Shown: piece by piece, positions 41,601 to 50,998 of the stretch
Position numbering within the stretch: position 1 is the stretch's first letter
Layout of the letters: every line of letters starts with the position of its first letter
Assembly: GCA_019096065.1 (NCBI GenBank)
Contig: JAGUCH010000007.1
Location: 146,501-210,500 of the forward strand
Direction: 5' to 3'
Origin: Paracyclopina nana
Taxonomy: Eukaryota > Arthropoda > Copepoda > Cyclopoida > Cyclopettidae
DNA length: 64,000 bases
Translations under genes and position numbers: made by a program
The notes under the pieces: generated by a model
Databases searched by the model: none
What the model saw: only the letters and a program-made list of their open reading frames with translations
What the model was told of the DNA's origin: nothing

Positions 41601-43860
41601 TTTTAAGTGGCACTTTGATGCCCATGTTCTTTGCCAAGCAAGGCTTACATGAGCAACCATGCGGTTCAAGTACAAATGGTATAAATTTACCAAATTTTGT
41701 CTTTATATCCTCTTTGGTAAGGTCATCAGGGTACATTTGTAACCCAGATAACACTAGCAATGCAGCAGTGGTTGCCATACAAAGTGGGTCACCTACATGC
41801 ACGTCACCATCCATAAGTGTTCTAATCCACACATCGTCAGCTACATTTTGGTATCGTAATTGACCAATTATTATGTACATAAGTGTGGTTAGGTAGCCAA
41901 CATTCTCTGCATGTTCGCTAGGGACATGGAATATTAACTCAACATTGTTGGACAACTTAAACATGATACCATGAGCTCCAAGAACGTTTAGTTCAAAATA
42001 CTTATCTAGTTCATTTCTTTGATAAGCAAGTGGGTAATTCTCATACTCATGTATCATCATAGTTATTATGACCCTATCCATCCCAGTGAGGTAGGATTCA
42101 ATAGGACACAAGGCAATGGTCATACATGGTGGGCAAATATACTTATATTTTAGCCATACTACTTTAAGTTTATCCACCATCATATTCATCTTTATTACAA
42201 TGCGCTTTTGTTCGCCAGACAAAAGTTTATGTCCTGGGACAATAACAGCCCACGGTAATTCATCCCATTTTTCTCGTTTCATAAATTTGCTAATTATCAC
42301 ATCAGTTATCTCTTCGTAACCGTCACTTTGGTTAGCTGAGATAAATACGTAATTTCCTTTCCTACTAATCATAGGCTTGTGGCTTCCCCTTAATGGCTCA
42401 TAGGCATTGAAAAAATGCATATCAGTAAAGGAAAGTCCATTTATATCAGTAAACTGCACAATTACGTGCGAATCTAAATAATTGCAGTAACATGACTCCA
42501 TTTCATGCTCCAGGGCCTTTAAACTAATGTTAGCCACATGGGCTGCAACCGTACTCTTAAATTTCTGTTTCTTGACAATCCTGGCTCGCCCAATCACTGC
42601 ATGTGCATTTAAGTAGATGGGATCCTCAGTATTGTTCCCAATATTTACTGGGAAAGTACCTTTACGAGTGACAGCAGTAAGTGCCCCCTCAGAGGTCACT
42701 CCGCGGTACTCGTTACTAGGCATAAAGTTTAAGTACTTATCCACCAATCCGGAATAGACATTTTTCTGGTGATGTGTACGACCAAGGTCGTCATCTTCGT
42801 CAGAGTCAGAATCTATTTGAATGTCATTACTGATGACAGGTAAATCATGAGGTAAACTAGCCATGGTGGTCACTTCTTCCCCAGGGAGTAGGGTGATCCC
42901 TTCATTTATTGCCACTGGGTAGAAGGCCTCTTTTGATAGTAATAGTGGAATTTTCTTATGCTTAGATTTTCCAGGGAAATCCATAAAGTGCTTTCCATCT
43001 TTACTAGTCATCCGGACATTATTGTCCACTAATAACGAGTTTCCTATCATTAATAGTGTATCGCAATCAGATACAAGGAAAACAGCCTGTCTGATTAAAA
43101 CACGATTCCCAAATGCAACTTGGATAGAGACAGCTTCATTCCCTGGGAATTCTTCCCCATTAAAGTTCTTAATTACATAATTAGTTTCGACCCGAGGTAG
43201 AGTGTAACCAATTTTGTCTTCGATCAGTTTTACAAGAGTGCGTGATATTATCTGCACCATTGCTCCACTGTCAAATAAAGCATGCAAACGTATTTTTCCA
43301 GTTATTTCTACTGGTATAAAATACCTTTCACAAACATTATGTAGTTTTAATGAGTATATACTCAGTACGTCATCTTCAAGTTCCGGATTCGGTAAAGGTT
43401 CAAAATGTGTTACTGGCTCTGCTTCATTAGCATTTACTGAGGCCAGATGTGTAACGATACCATCATTACTACAAGTTTTTTGCTCATCACTCGTGCTACC
43501 TTTTACAAAGTAGTACCATAAAGCTATTATTGCTCCACTACAGATTACTGTAATTGGCCAATAATCCCAACCAAATAAGCAATATTGACATATTGTTATT
43601 GCAAACAGTATTATGCCAATCTCAATTACAGTCATAGTATGCTGATGGACAAACCGACTTTTTCTACCCCTTATTGCAAGGACCAGAGCCTTTTTGTCCT
43701 CACTTCCACGAGTCATAATTTCGGCATTTTTCACAGATTGCTCCTTTAAATAATCAAAGTAAGCTCGTCCTACTTCTTTGTTACATTCTCCCCTCATAAA
43801 TGAAGGCAAGATGTAACTATCTTTATCATTCTTATTGGGAGTTTTTGTACTTGGTCCCAT
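38638..43860 (-). CDS. Pol polyprotein of the element, ending at an amber codon inside integrase
   Basis: 1740 residues. Two adjacent hydrophobic helices lie at about 77-95 and 101-118, unusual for Pol. An aspartic protease follows with LFDSGA (Asp near 197). The region from about 300 to 880 is unassigned. Reverse transcriptase has FDVTSGYD near 988 and YVDD at 1058-1061, and the LGHLIS connection follows. RNase H starts about VVDSG with later E and D. The integrase zinc region (HLLHNHLG ... CMHC) is near 1590-1620, and the first two catalytic aspartates are near 1650 and 1706. TAG at 38640-38638 comes before the third acidic residue, which is encoded just after the stop. The start ATG overlaps the gag stop as TAATG, suggesting translation by re-initiation. 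Otherwise intact. Confidence 0.88.
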   Translation of the reverse strand: MGPSTKTPNKNDKDSYILPSFMRGECNKEVGRAYFDYLKEQSVKNAEIMTRGSEDKKALVLAIRGRKSRFVHQHTMTVIEIGIILFAITICQYCLFGWDYWPITVICSGAIIALWYYFVKGSTSDEQKTCSNDGIVTHLASVNANEAEPVTHFEPLPNPELEDDVLSIYSLKLHNVCERYFIPVEITGKIRLHALFDSGAMVQIISRTLVKLIEDKIGYTLPRVETNYVIKNFNGEEFPGNEAVSIQVAFGNRVLIRQAVFLVSDCDTLLMIGNSLLVDNNVRMTSKDGKHFMDFPGKSKHKKIPLLLSKEAFYPVAINEGITLLPGEEVTTMASLPHDLPVISNDIQIDSDSDEDDDLGRTHHQKNVYSGLVDKYLNFMPSNEYRGVTSEGALTAVTRKGTFPVNIGNNTEDPIYLNAHAVIGRARIVKKQKFKSTVAAHVANISLKALEHEMESCYCNYLDSHVIVQFTDINGLSFTDMHFFNAYEPLRGSHKPMISRKGNYVFISANQSDGYEEITDVIISKFMKREKWDELPWAVIVPGHKLLSGEQKRIVIKMNMMVDKLKVVWLKYKYICPPCMTIALCPIESYLTGMDRVIITMMIHEYENYPLAYQRNELDKYFELNVLGAHGIMFKLSNNVELIFHVPSEHAENVGYLTTLMYIIIGQLRYQNVADDVWIRTLMDGDVHVGDPLCMATTAALLVLSGLQMYPDDLTKEDIKTKFGKFIPFVLEPHGCSCKPCLAKNMGIKVPLKSFTTIYEGPIVDTSTRQTVLKSPSELDLVSASLELSKDEKNNQKLYDEVYNLLLKFPSEFDPLRVLNGVAGYTFPLKPETILNMDLEHIPDEVREDFRDLLIEYKTIFSEDPRSYRLWNVEPMKFQLKDDKPLVPKVFNMSEYETTQVDRKIALMLSSGLIEIVDKSLNRYSACPCFLTSRPNDEKLPMKQRKPRLLVDLTSFNKNLIFTTSEHIVPPIPTLLGMLSNSCLMSSFDVTSGYDNLPVDSDSADMCCFAVTSPRSIYRSVFLKSKSCLQGIAIAPRMFAELLQQALNPEILPFTCVYVDDLVVACKNPGKPRPATLDDYIRHLGDLRKLFQSLKDLNALLQIKKTQLGVKEATVLGHLISIDENGIMTMRMPDKFRSAFDDFPMPTTKKQLQKFIGMTNWLSQYCPNMATYTAPLLDVLQTAQGKAGKFTFTAFQEKCFYKVIDEIKTGMSLALPRFKEGYLVVDSGVISTSALLMEVNEDGKAVCVGAHSARFPLSVCLSYHSFQREALGVLTMINHFKSILFAYERLVIVTDCLSIASVLASSFTGKDAFTHRLAARIYSLPVAWKLRAVPRTEVEVVDVLLNKYHQTPEGETVFYAPYSIAGQITKDIYSNKYPLPDAIKDKVLTTQELLTHVYDTLVNSGTMSKTLLQKRLHCLNDKWVDMIGTKPPFVHDDTSTLLQAKHDDDEFLEDEILSKLSHSFHGEADFDSPVNHIENNLRVDTVTVKRQISPHLPGITRNLLIKLQQNCEETQKIINLIMLSPPEKVPLDVAVKYRVLDGALLVIRKNVKLPFSVATNTKVYMSMPNCVYLMACIHLLHNHLGSKKTNTLFTQSMYSTYSARISRIIIGACMHCALYRQANTRFVGKGRFRIPTQPWELVMIDLAKFDDTLVKGSSAKDLLVFVDVYSKMIIAKPLLDAKYKQVANAMEEVISLFGVPKTLLADNGAQLTTNKALQRLVDRYKIKELCHYRTLSPYKQ

Positions 43861-46424
43861 TATTGTTTACGAGCAGGTCGTGTCTTCCAACACTGTTCTC
43901 CCCTAAACTCAAGGTGCAATCCTTTACACAACGGGCACAATGTGCCATCGTTTCTAATTGAGGTCAAATTCGTGTTTGGGTAATTTGTACACTGTGTAGC
44001 GTAATGCATTTGGTTGCAGAACAAGCACCCATTAGTCTGAAGAGGGTTTCCTTCAGGCAACTTAGATGTATCTATGTTAAAAGTTTTTCCCAACCTATTT
44101 ATTTTCTCGGATGGTGATTCAGCTTTCATCATAGCTACTTCAACAGCTTGCCTACTCAACTCAAAATTTGCTCGAGCCAACTCGCTTTGTAGCTCATTTA
44201 TTATTTTAGCACTTCGTTGGCTACGGCCAGAGGCTGCTGACATAGTGCTAGCACTGTCTAACACCTCTTCTTCAGTAGCTTCAACCATAGCAATTCTAGG
44301 TTTGGCACGCATATTGGGTACCATTGGCAGCCTCTCCTCTTTATGAGCCCTATCCAGGTCCCTTGGCACATAGGTACCTAGGTCACTGCCAATCAAGTTC
44401 ATCATGATATTGTAGGCGTGCAAACTCCTAGCAGGTATATTCGCTCTCAGCAGATAGTCATTGTATTTATTTACTAATGACTGGTAATTCTGAGGCCAAT
44501 GACGTCCTAGGAGTGCAAAACCATCAGAGATGGCTTCAGAGACTGCATGAGCATCTCCGCCATCTCCAATGGTTGTGCTATGTATCTTCATTCGCAGTCG
44601 AAGAATTGCCTTCAGTGTGGCAGTGAAGCACTCAGTAGGCCTCCGGATCATCTCCTGAATGAGGAAATATGGATCCTCTTTACGCACAAACTGCGTGTAG
44701 TTAAAGATATCTTGCCATAGCAATTCCATACCATCTTTTCCTTCTCCAGCCATCCCCTTAAAATACTCACTAGTATTCTGGGATGAAGCCTCACACATGG
44801 CTGTTAACAAAGCTGCATGAGACCAATGCTGTCTGCCAGCCTCGTTTGCCATATAGTCCAGAAAATTTATTATATTCTCAGCAGTTAATGAGGAACTATG
44901 TAAATCAAACTTTTTAGTATATTTGTGCCTAATCTCCTTCATTGACTGTGAGCTTGCATACTTAACATGGCCATTCGTAGGTGCAGCGATGTAACCTCTC
45001 ATGGTGGTCGGATCATAAATGCTCCTAGAAGTGTCAGCGGATACTCCAGCGGCCACACTTATTTCAGGGGTCTTCAAGTAGCCCTCTGCCAATATCTGCT
45101 TTTGGAGAGAAGTAAACTCGTCCCTCGTGCTAAGTACACTAAAGAGCTTCTGCATCTCAATCAATTTCTTTCCTGAGGATAAGTTAGGGTCAACCATCTG
45201 AAGGATTACTCGTCTGGCTGATTCCACATCCTTAATCTCATCAGTGTTAATTAACTTAATCCTCTCTGAAATTGGAGCAGACTCATCATAGATGACGTCA
45301 GTTTCCGGCACCATTCTTTCCTTCGTCGCAGCATCTACTATGCTTAAGGTTCTTTCTAAATTCTTACTGAAGATAGACTCTACTTTTGCCCCAACCATGT
45401 GCTTAGCTGTGATTTGTGCAGAGGCAATAATTTTATTTGCCGTGCTTGCATCATGCATTTTCGTGTAGTAAGCTTTTACCGTGTTTAATTCCTGAATATT
45501 CAAATGGCCTCCTGACAACATCTTTTGTACCATCCTATGTACAATTTCCATTGGAGGAAGCGTGACAGAATTAGTCAAGTTGTGCAAATCACGCGGATTC
45601 ATTTTAGTCGAAGTTAGGACTGACTTATTATGGACATTCAGGTCAGCTCCAGTAGTGAACTCGTGATGGTTAGTCCCAGGTGGACTTGCTATCGAGGACA
45701 TATCTGGAACAGCATTACTCGTCTCATTGTTTGGAAAATGTACACTCTGGCCTGAAGTTTTCTGTGGCTTCAGGTTAAGCGGCTCATTTAGGAAATAATC
45801 GATTTGTAGGCCATAAAGCCTTGCTACAATAGAAAATCCATCTCCAAATGCCCGTATCTTTAGCCAATTCCTGGATATCAATGTCGCAACCATTTCATGC
45901 GTCCCTGACATTGCGTAGGTCATGGAGCTTCCATCAACTTCTTGGATACGCTGCAGATCTTTCTTTTCCTCAATACGAGTTAGGAACTCATCCAGACCAA
46001 AACAAATGCATAATAAAGCACATGTCGTGCTTGTCAATGAATTAGGGTCAAGTGCATCAATGTATTTAACCACATTTACAACCTGGCCTACTGGATCTTT
46101 AAGAGGCATAGTACTAATGATTGCCGTAATATGATCATCCAACGGTCTAATTGGCTCCCTGGGAACAATTACTATTCGAGTCCTATCCCATACAGCTGCT
46201 ATTTGTGCTGGGGTTACCGTAACAAACTCTAGTGCTTCAGGGTAAGCAACGTGTGGCAGAAATCTTTGCAAGACAGTCCTGCTGGTCCCATTTGGGTGGC
46301 ATTGGGATAAGTACCCTTGAAAAGTGTCCTCACTAATCCCAAGATGGTGCAACAATCGCTCCTTGACTTTCGTAACTTCCTCAGCCAGAGTAGGTCCAGC
46401 GATCCTAGAATCCTGATTTGCCAT
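43860..46424 (-). CDS. Gag-like structural polyprotein of the element
   Basis: 854 residues, first gene after the leader. The body is mostly helical with no TM segment and is about twice the usual Gag length. The C terminus has two zinc-knuckle-like clusters: CLFCNQMHYATQC (C-x2-C-x3-H-x4-C) and CPLCKGLHLEFRGEQC (C-x2-C-x3-H-x7-C). These would bind the genomic RNA during particle assembly. A coiled-coil-like stretch precedes them (RSAKIINELQSELARANFEL). The TAA stop shares its last base with the ATG of pol. No breaks seen. Confidence 0.82.
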   Translation of the reverse strand: MANQDSRIAGPTLAEEVTKVKERLLHHLGISEDTFQGYLSQCHPNGTSRTVLQRFLPHVAYPEALEFVTVTPAQIAAVWDRTRIVIVPREPIRPLDDHITAIISTMPLKDPVGQVVNVVKYIDALDPNSLTSTTCALLCICFGLDEFLTRIEEKKDLQRIQEVDGSSMTYAMSGTHEMVATLISRNWLKIRAFGDGFSIVARLYGLQIDYFLNEPLNLKPQKTSGQSVHFPNNETSNAVPDMSSIASPPGTNHHEFTTGADLNVHNKSVLTSTKMNPRDLHNLTNSVTLPPMEIVHRMVQKMLSGGHLNIQELNTVKAYYTKMHDASTANKIIASAQITAKHMVGAKVESIFSKNLERTLSIVDAATKERMVPETDVIYDESAPISERIKLINTDEIKDVESARRVILQMVDPNLSSGKKLIEMQKLFSVLSTRDEFTSLQKQILAEGYLKTPEISVAAGVSADTSRSIYDPTTMRGYIAAPTNGHVKYASSQSMKEIRHKYTKKFDLHSSSLTAENIINFLDYMANEAGRQHWSHAALLTAMCEASSQNTSEYFKGMAGEGKDGMELLWQDIFNYTQFVRKEDPYFLIQEMIRRPTECFTATLKAILRLRMKIHSTTIGDGGDAHAVSEAISDGFALLGRHWPQNYQSLVNKYNDYLLRANIPARSLHAYNIMMNLIGSDLGTYVPRDLDRAHKEERLPMVPNMRAKPRIAMVEATEEEVLDSASTMSAASGRSQRSAKIINELQSELARANFELSRQAVEVAMMKAESPSEKINRLGKTFNIDTSKLPEGNPLQTNGCLFCNQMHYATQCTNYPNTNLTSIRNDGTLCPLCKGLHLEFRGEQCWKTRPARKQ

Positions 46425-47654
46425 TCTTATCTTGTAAAAGGCGTGACGGAGTCACACTGAGTATTTCTTATCTCTTAGAGGTGCAACGGAGTCACACGCA
46501 ATATTCTGGTCTTAGTACACTACTGTGTGTACTAAATTCGGCAATACCGAATTAAAAGCTATACGCTGTTCAAAGCACAGGGAAGCTTATCCTAGTTACT
46601 ACGCCGCGTCAAGTGACACAGAGAAAAAGGTTGCAATTGCTAAGCTCGTTTATTTATTTTTTGTCAAGGCTATGAGCGGCCAAGACAAAACACACACTCA
46701 CACACACGCACAAATATACTCACTTATTATGTTATAAAGAAAGGTTTAGGGTTTAGCACTACTGGTGCTACAGGTGGTAGGGTTTTTCTTCTAAGTCTCT
46801 GAAACAAAGGTGCATCAACTTTTTTACGCAAAAAAGGTATGCCACTTCGCCAACCAGTGTCGACTCAGTGAATGAAAGAATTTTTTAGGTTTGCCCACTC
46901 CTCCTCGAGTTGCGGGCCGGCCAACCTTCCCTGTGCCCTCGGCAACTTGTCCAAGGTTAGCCAGTTTTTTGGGCCCCAAACACGCATTTTCCTTTGTGGC
47001 TCCCACTCTGGCTCCACGCGTGGCCTATTTGGGGTTCATTGACTCGCAAGTCATAGATTACATCATCTTCTTCCATCTGTGTGGCCAAACCCACGGACGA
47101 GACCCACTAGTGTCGCAACACTCTTGCGCTCACTCGCCCCATTATGGATAGGCAACAGAGGCTCAGGTCGCAACCTGCACCTTGGCTGGCTTTCCGGCTG
47201 CCATGGCACCCATACTCCAAGCTATGCCATGCGGAGCCTGCACGCATGCATTCACCTCCGGGAAAGACAGTGTCATTGTTACTTTGTGTAGGCCCATCAT
47301 CATAACAATGGTCAATGGAAGACATCATCAACGGGCTGGTGGTACGTCACGGCCTGTACCTTCTTGCACTCCCCGCGCGCCAGTTCCAACCCGCCAACGG
47401 CATCAATGCGCAATTTGGGTCTAAGGGAATCTAAAGCCTACGCACCACATAGGCCCAAATGCCATCGGAGTGACCCCCATCGGCTCGTCAGCCTTCGGGA
47501 TTTTTCTTTTGTACTGTAGTAGACACACCCTGATCGCAATCAGCATGCGGCCCAACCTGCGCCGCAGAGCAGGAATCCTGATCCACACCAAGACATTTTC
47601 CGGGACTTCATGGGGTTTTGGTTATCAAACCTTTAGGAGAGAGAGTGGCCTTCA
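46425..47654 (-). other. 5' leader of the element
   Basis: About 1.2 kb between the primer-binding site and gag with no long open frame. It contains a CA-rich microsatellite at about 46690-46713 and a GC-richer half nearer the LTR. A GGAGTCACAC sequence is repeated at about 46449 and 46488, just upstream of gag. It could hold a packaging signal or a splice donor for subgenomic mRNAs; neither can be read directly. Confidence 0.5.
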
Positions 47655-47672
47655 ATCCCTCCGGGGCCTCCA
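47655..47672 (-). other. Primer-binding site candidate
   Basis: On the minus strand TGGAGGCCCCGGAGGGAT lies 6 nt inside the 5' LTR. It begins with the TGG expected to pair with a tRNA CCA end. I could not match it to a particular tRNA. Confidence 0.45.
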
Positions 47673-47678
47673 AAATGG

Positions 47679-48600
47679 TGTGCGACGGTCACACCCTCTG
47701 AAGCCTAGGATGGTTAGCATCGGCTTCATGGTCGCGGTACCGTTCGCAGCCTCCGGGTGCTGGCCGGATGTCTACCCGCCTTGGACCCAAAGCCGCAGCC
47801 TCGGTGCTCCAACTCCGGCGAGATACATCACATGGCAAGCTTCAGTGCTGTAGACCTGTGATTGGGCCTCCTACCCACGTCCTCAACGGCCTCAACAGCC
47901 TCAGACGAGGATGCATAACTGCCCAGGAAACCTCTATACAAGTTATGGTCGAACAAAGTCAAACAAGGTTGTCTTATTCACTCAGCTTTTAACACCACAC
48001 AAATTAATGGCAGCAAATACAAAGAAATAAGTACTGCAGTAAATATTCTTGTGGCCATCTTCTTCATGCCTCAGCACACTTTGGAGAACTTTGGTGGGAC
48101 AATAGCAGGGCAGAGCTCACTCAATGGGCCATGTGCACTTGGTCCATGTCTTGTTTCTCTGAAGTCCCCCATCGAACTCCCCGAGTCTTCTCCTTCTTCT
48201 CCACTTGATGCATCGCAGCAAGTTCCATCAGCTTCCATCTGCTTCTCTCCGTTATCATGCAGCTGCAGGTCCTCTCTATGTGGCAGCTAGCAACTCCTCC
48301 ACACAATAGCTAGCAACTTCTCCACTCAAGGTCAGGTGAATTGCCATAGGTGAGGCTCAATGCATAGGTAGTAGCAGCAGCAGCAGCAACAATCAGAGAG
48401 TTGGAGGAGATGAAAAGGTGTTTTTAAGAAAGGAGGTTTTGTGATTTTGAGGTGGTGATGTAGCGGTGAATGGGCAACCTTCCGGACTTCTGGCGGCTCC
48501 ACGGGCTCCACGGTTTCCACAGGTTCCACTGGAGGGGTCCAATCAAGTCCTATTCTGGTCGTAACGTGCACCAGAGACATGATGTACTTATTGCCCATCA
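47679..48600 (-). repeat. 5' LTR (right copy)
   Basis: Same 922 bp as 25423-26344, read as identical. It should carry the promoter of the minus-strand transcript. Confidence 0.95.
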
Positions 48601-48607
48601 TAAATGG
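48601..48607. repeat. Target-site duplication, right copy
   Basis: TAAATGG, identical to 25416-25422. Confidence 0.85.
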
Positions 48608-49080
48608 TAAAATGTGTAAGGCAAACACTGAGAAATCCAGATAGTTTCAGTATTTCTTTAGAACAAAAGAAAAGTTGAGTCATGCACTAGCTTCTAAATG
48701 TCAGAATTGATACAGAGTGTGCAAATACGCCACTCTTTTAGAACAATTTGCCATATGAATTTAATAGACATCAGTACCATAACAAACACATGCCATCTAC
48801 TGACAATTTGAAGAAACACTTGGGTGTTGTTCATTTGTAGCACTGATAAGACTCGAGTCCCATCAGTGACTAAATAAATGAGGACGGCCTGCACTGATGG
48901 GACGTACTGATGGGACCTCAAGGGAAAGTTGGGTCAAATGAGTTCCTGAGGTCAGTAGAATTCATTTGATACCAAATACTTGAAAATGGGTGGTTTGTCC
49001 CATCAATGCCATTAGCCATCAGAACGATGACCACTCCCTAATTTCATTTTTTGAATTATCTCGCAACCTTTCCCGATTAG
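48608..49080. other. Spacer between the LTR element and the satellites
   Basis: No gene supported. Contains several CCCATCAGTG/CACTGATGGG words in both orientations (about 48858-48918), the same word found on the far side of the satellite block near 55700. Confidence 0.5.
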
Positions 49081-49211
49081 GAGTGGTCATTTCTTGGCCA
49101 TCAGTGAGTGGTCATTTATTGGCCATCAGTGAGTGGTCATTTTTGGCCATTAGTGAGTGGTCATTTTTTGGCCATCAGTGAGTGGTCATTTTTTGGCCAT
49201 CAGTGAGTGGT
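49081..49211 (+). repeat. 25-bp minisatellite, about five copies
   Basis: Unit GAGTGGTCATTTTTTGGCCA plus TCAGT, with small changes between copies. The GAGTGGTCA core also appears in the 242-bp satellite and in the 55630-55690 flank. Confidence 0.9.
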
Positions 49212-49271
49212 CAATGTCCTTCAAGGAGTGGTCAGTTATTTCAGCTCATTTTATAGGCAGATCCACTGCAC

Positions 49272-50595
49272 TTGACTTTGCCTCACATTTTAGGTCAAGT
49301 TGACTCAAACTATCAGCTGCAACTGACATTTTGACTGAAATTTGACTCAGTCAAGAATTTCGCGTTTTCATAGCAGTCATCTAGTAGTATAACGCGATGC
49401 GCAAGTTTCGGCATTTGCGAATTCAAAAAGTGTCATAAGTTTGACTTTGCCTCACATTTTGAGTCAAGTTGACTCAAACTTTCAGCTGCAACTGAAATTT
49501 TGACTGAAATTTGACTAAGTCAAGAATTTCGCGTTTTCATAGCAGTCATCTAGTAGTATAACGCGATGCGCAAGTTTTGGCATTTGCGAAATCAAAAAGT
49601 GTCATAAGTTTGACTTTGCCTCACATTTTGAGTCAAGTTGACTCAAACTTTCAGCTGCAACTGACATTTTGACTGAAATTTGACTAAGTCAAGAATTTCG
49701 CGTTTTCATAGCAGTCATCTAGTAGTATTACGCGATGCGCAAGTTTTGGCATTTGCGAAATCAAAAAGTGTCATAAGTTTGACTTTGCCTCACATTTTGA
49801 GTCAAGTTGACTCAAACTTTCAGCTGCAACTGACATTTTGACTGAAATTTGACTCAGTCAAGAATTTCGCGTTTTCATAGCAGTCATCTAGTAGCATAAC
49901 GCGATGCGCAAGTTTCGGCATTTGCGAATTCAAAAAGTGTCATAAGTTTGACTTTGCCTCACATTTTGAGTCAAGTTGACTCAAACTATCAGCTGCAACT
50001 GACATTTTGACTGAAATTTGCCTCAGTCAAGAATTTTGCGTTTTCATAGCAGTCAGCTAGAAGTATAACGCGATGCGCAAGTTTTGTCATTTGCGAATTC
50101 AAAAAGTGTCAAAAGTTTAACTTTGTCTTACATTTTGAGTCAAGTTGACTCAAACTATCAGCTGCAACTGACATTTTGACTGAAATTTGCCTCAGTCAAG
50201 AATTTCGCGTTTTCATAGCAGTCATCTAGTAGTATTACGCGATGCGCAAGTTTTGGCATTTGCGAAATCAAAAAGTGTCATAAGTTTGACTTTGCCTCAC
50301 ATTTTGAGTCAAGTTGACTCAAACTTTCAGCTGCAACTGACATTTTGACTGAAATTTGACTAAGTCAAGAATTTCGAGTTTTCATAGCAGTCACCTAGTA
50401 GCATAACGCGATGCGCAAGTTTCGGCATTTGCGAATTCAAAAAGTGTCATAAGTTTGACTTTGCCTCACATTTTGAGTCAAGTTGACTCAAACTTTCAGC
50501 TGCAACTGACATTTTGACTGAAATTTGACTAAGTCAAGAATTTCGAGTTTTCATAGCTGTCATCTTGTAGTAAAACGCGATGCGCAAGTTTTGGC
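49272..50595 (+). repeat. 169-bp satellite array, about eight copies
   Basis: The ACGCGATGCGCAAG landmark recurs every 169 bp (49392, 49561, 49730, 49899, 50068, 50237, 50406, 50575) with no length change. Each unit has two short palindromes, GAGTCAA-G-TTGACTC and TTGACT-C-AGTCAA (the second decayed in some units); both contain TGACTCA, the bZIP AP-1 core. Units differ by a few percent. Confidence 0.95.
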
Positions 50596-50734
50596 ATGTC
50601 CTTGTAAGAAATGGTCAAGGTTCTATCAAAGAGTGGTTAATGTTCCATTTGGAAGAGGTCAATGTCACATTAGCAAGTGGTCACTCTGTTTTGTCTTATT
50701 AACTACGCCACGTTTTCAGTCCAGACTGATTTTG

Positions 50735-50998
50735 TAAAGCGCGATGCGCAAGTTTCAGCATTTGCAAATTCAAAAAGTGTCATAAGTTTGACTTTGCCTC
50801 ACATTTTAAGTCAAGTTGACTCAAACTATCGACTGCAACTGACATTTTGACTCAAAATTGACTTGGTCAAGAATTTTGTGTTTTATAAGCAGTAAAGTAG
50901 AAGTACCGCGCAATGCGCAGGTTTTCTCTCTTGCGAATTCAAAATAAATTTCAAGTTTTCATAGCTGTCATCCAGTAGTAAAACGCAATGCGCAAGTT
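50735..50998 (+). repeat. Diverged 169-bp satellite copies
   Basis: One and a half degraded units in the same orientation as the array, separated from it by about 140 bp containing AGTGGTCA/GAGTGGTTA words. Confidence 0.8.

Larger units (their letters stand above)
25423..48600 (-). mobile_element. 23.2-kb LTR retroelement with envelope-like gene and antisense spliced genes
   Basis: Bounded by two 922-bp LTRs that I read as identical and by 7-bp target duplications. Sense strand is minus: 5' LTR 48600-47679, primer-binding-site candidate, a 1.25-kb leader, gag (46424-43860), pol (43860-38638), integrase tail (to 35884), an uncharacterised protein (29949-28666), an envelope-like glycoprotein (28334-26448), polypurine tract and 3' LTR 26344-25423. 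Three small spliced genes and one further open frame read on the plus strand at 30236-35836. Pol shares a YVDD active site and the LGHLIS...KKQLQKFIG connection pattern of Ty3/gypsy elements, so I place it there rather than in BEL/Pao, with modest confidence. Ordinary elements are 5-10 kb; the surplus is the region between pol and the 3' LTR. Confidence 0.93.

Noticed and set aside
38638-46424. BEL/Pao assignment of the LTR element
   Set aside because: Gag size and the envelope-like gene would fit, but the RT connection (LGHLIS and KKQLQKFIG with a following paired Pro/Leu segment) is of Ty3/gypsy type. A tree is needed to settle it.
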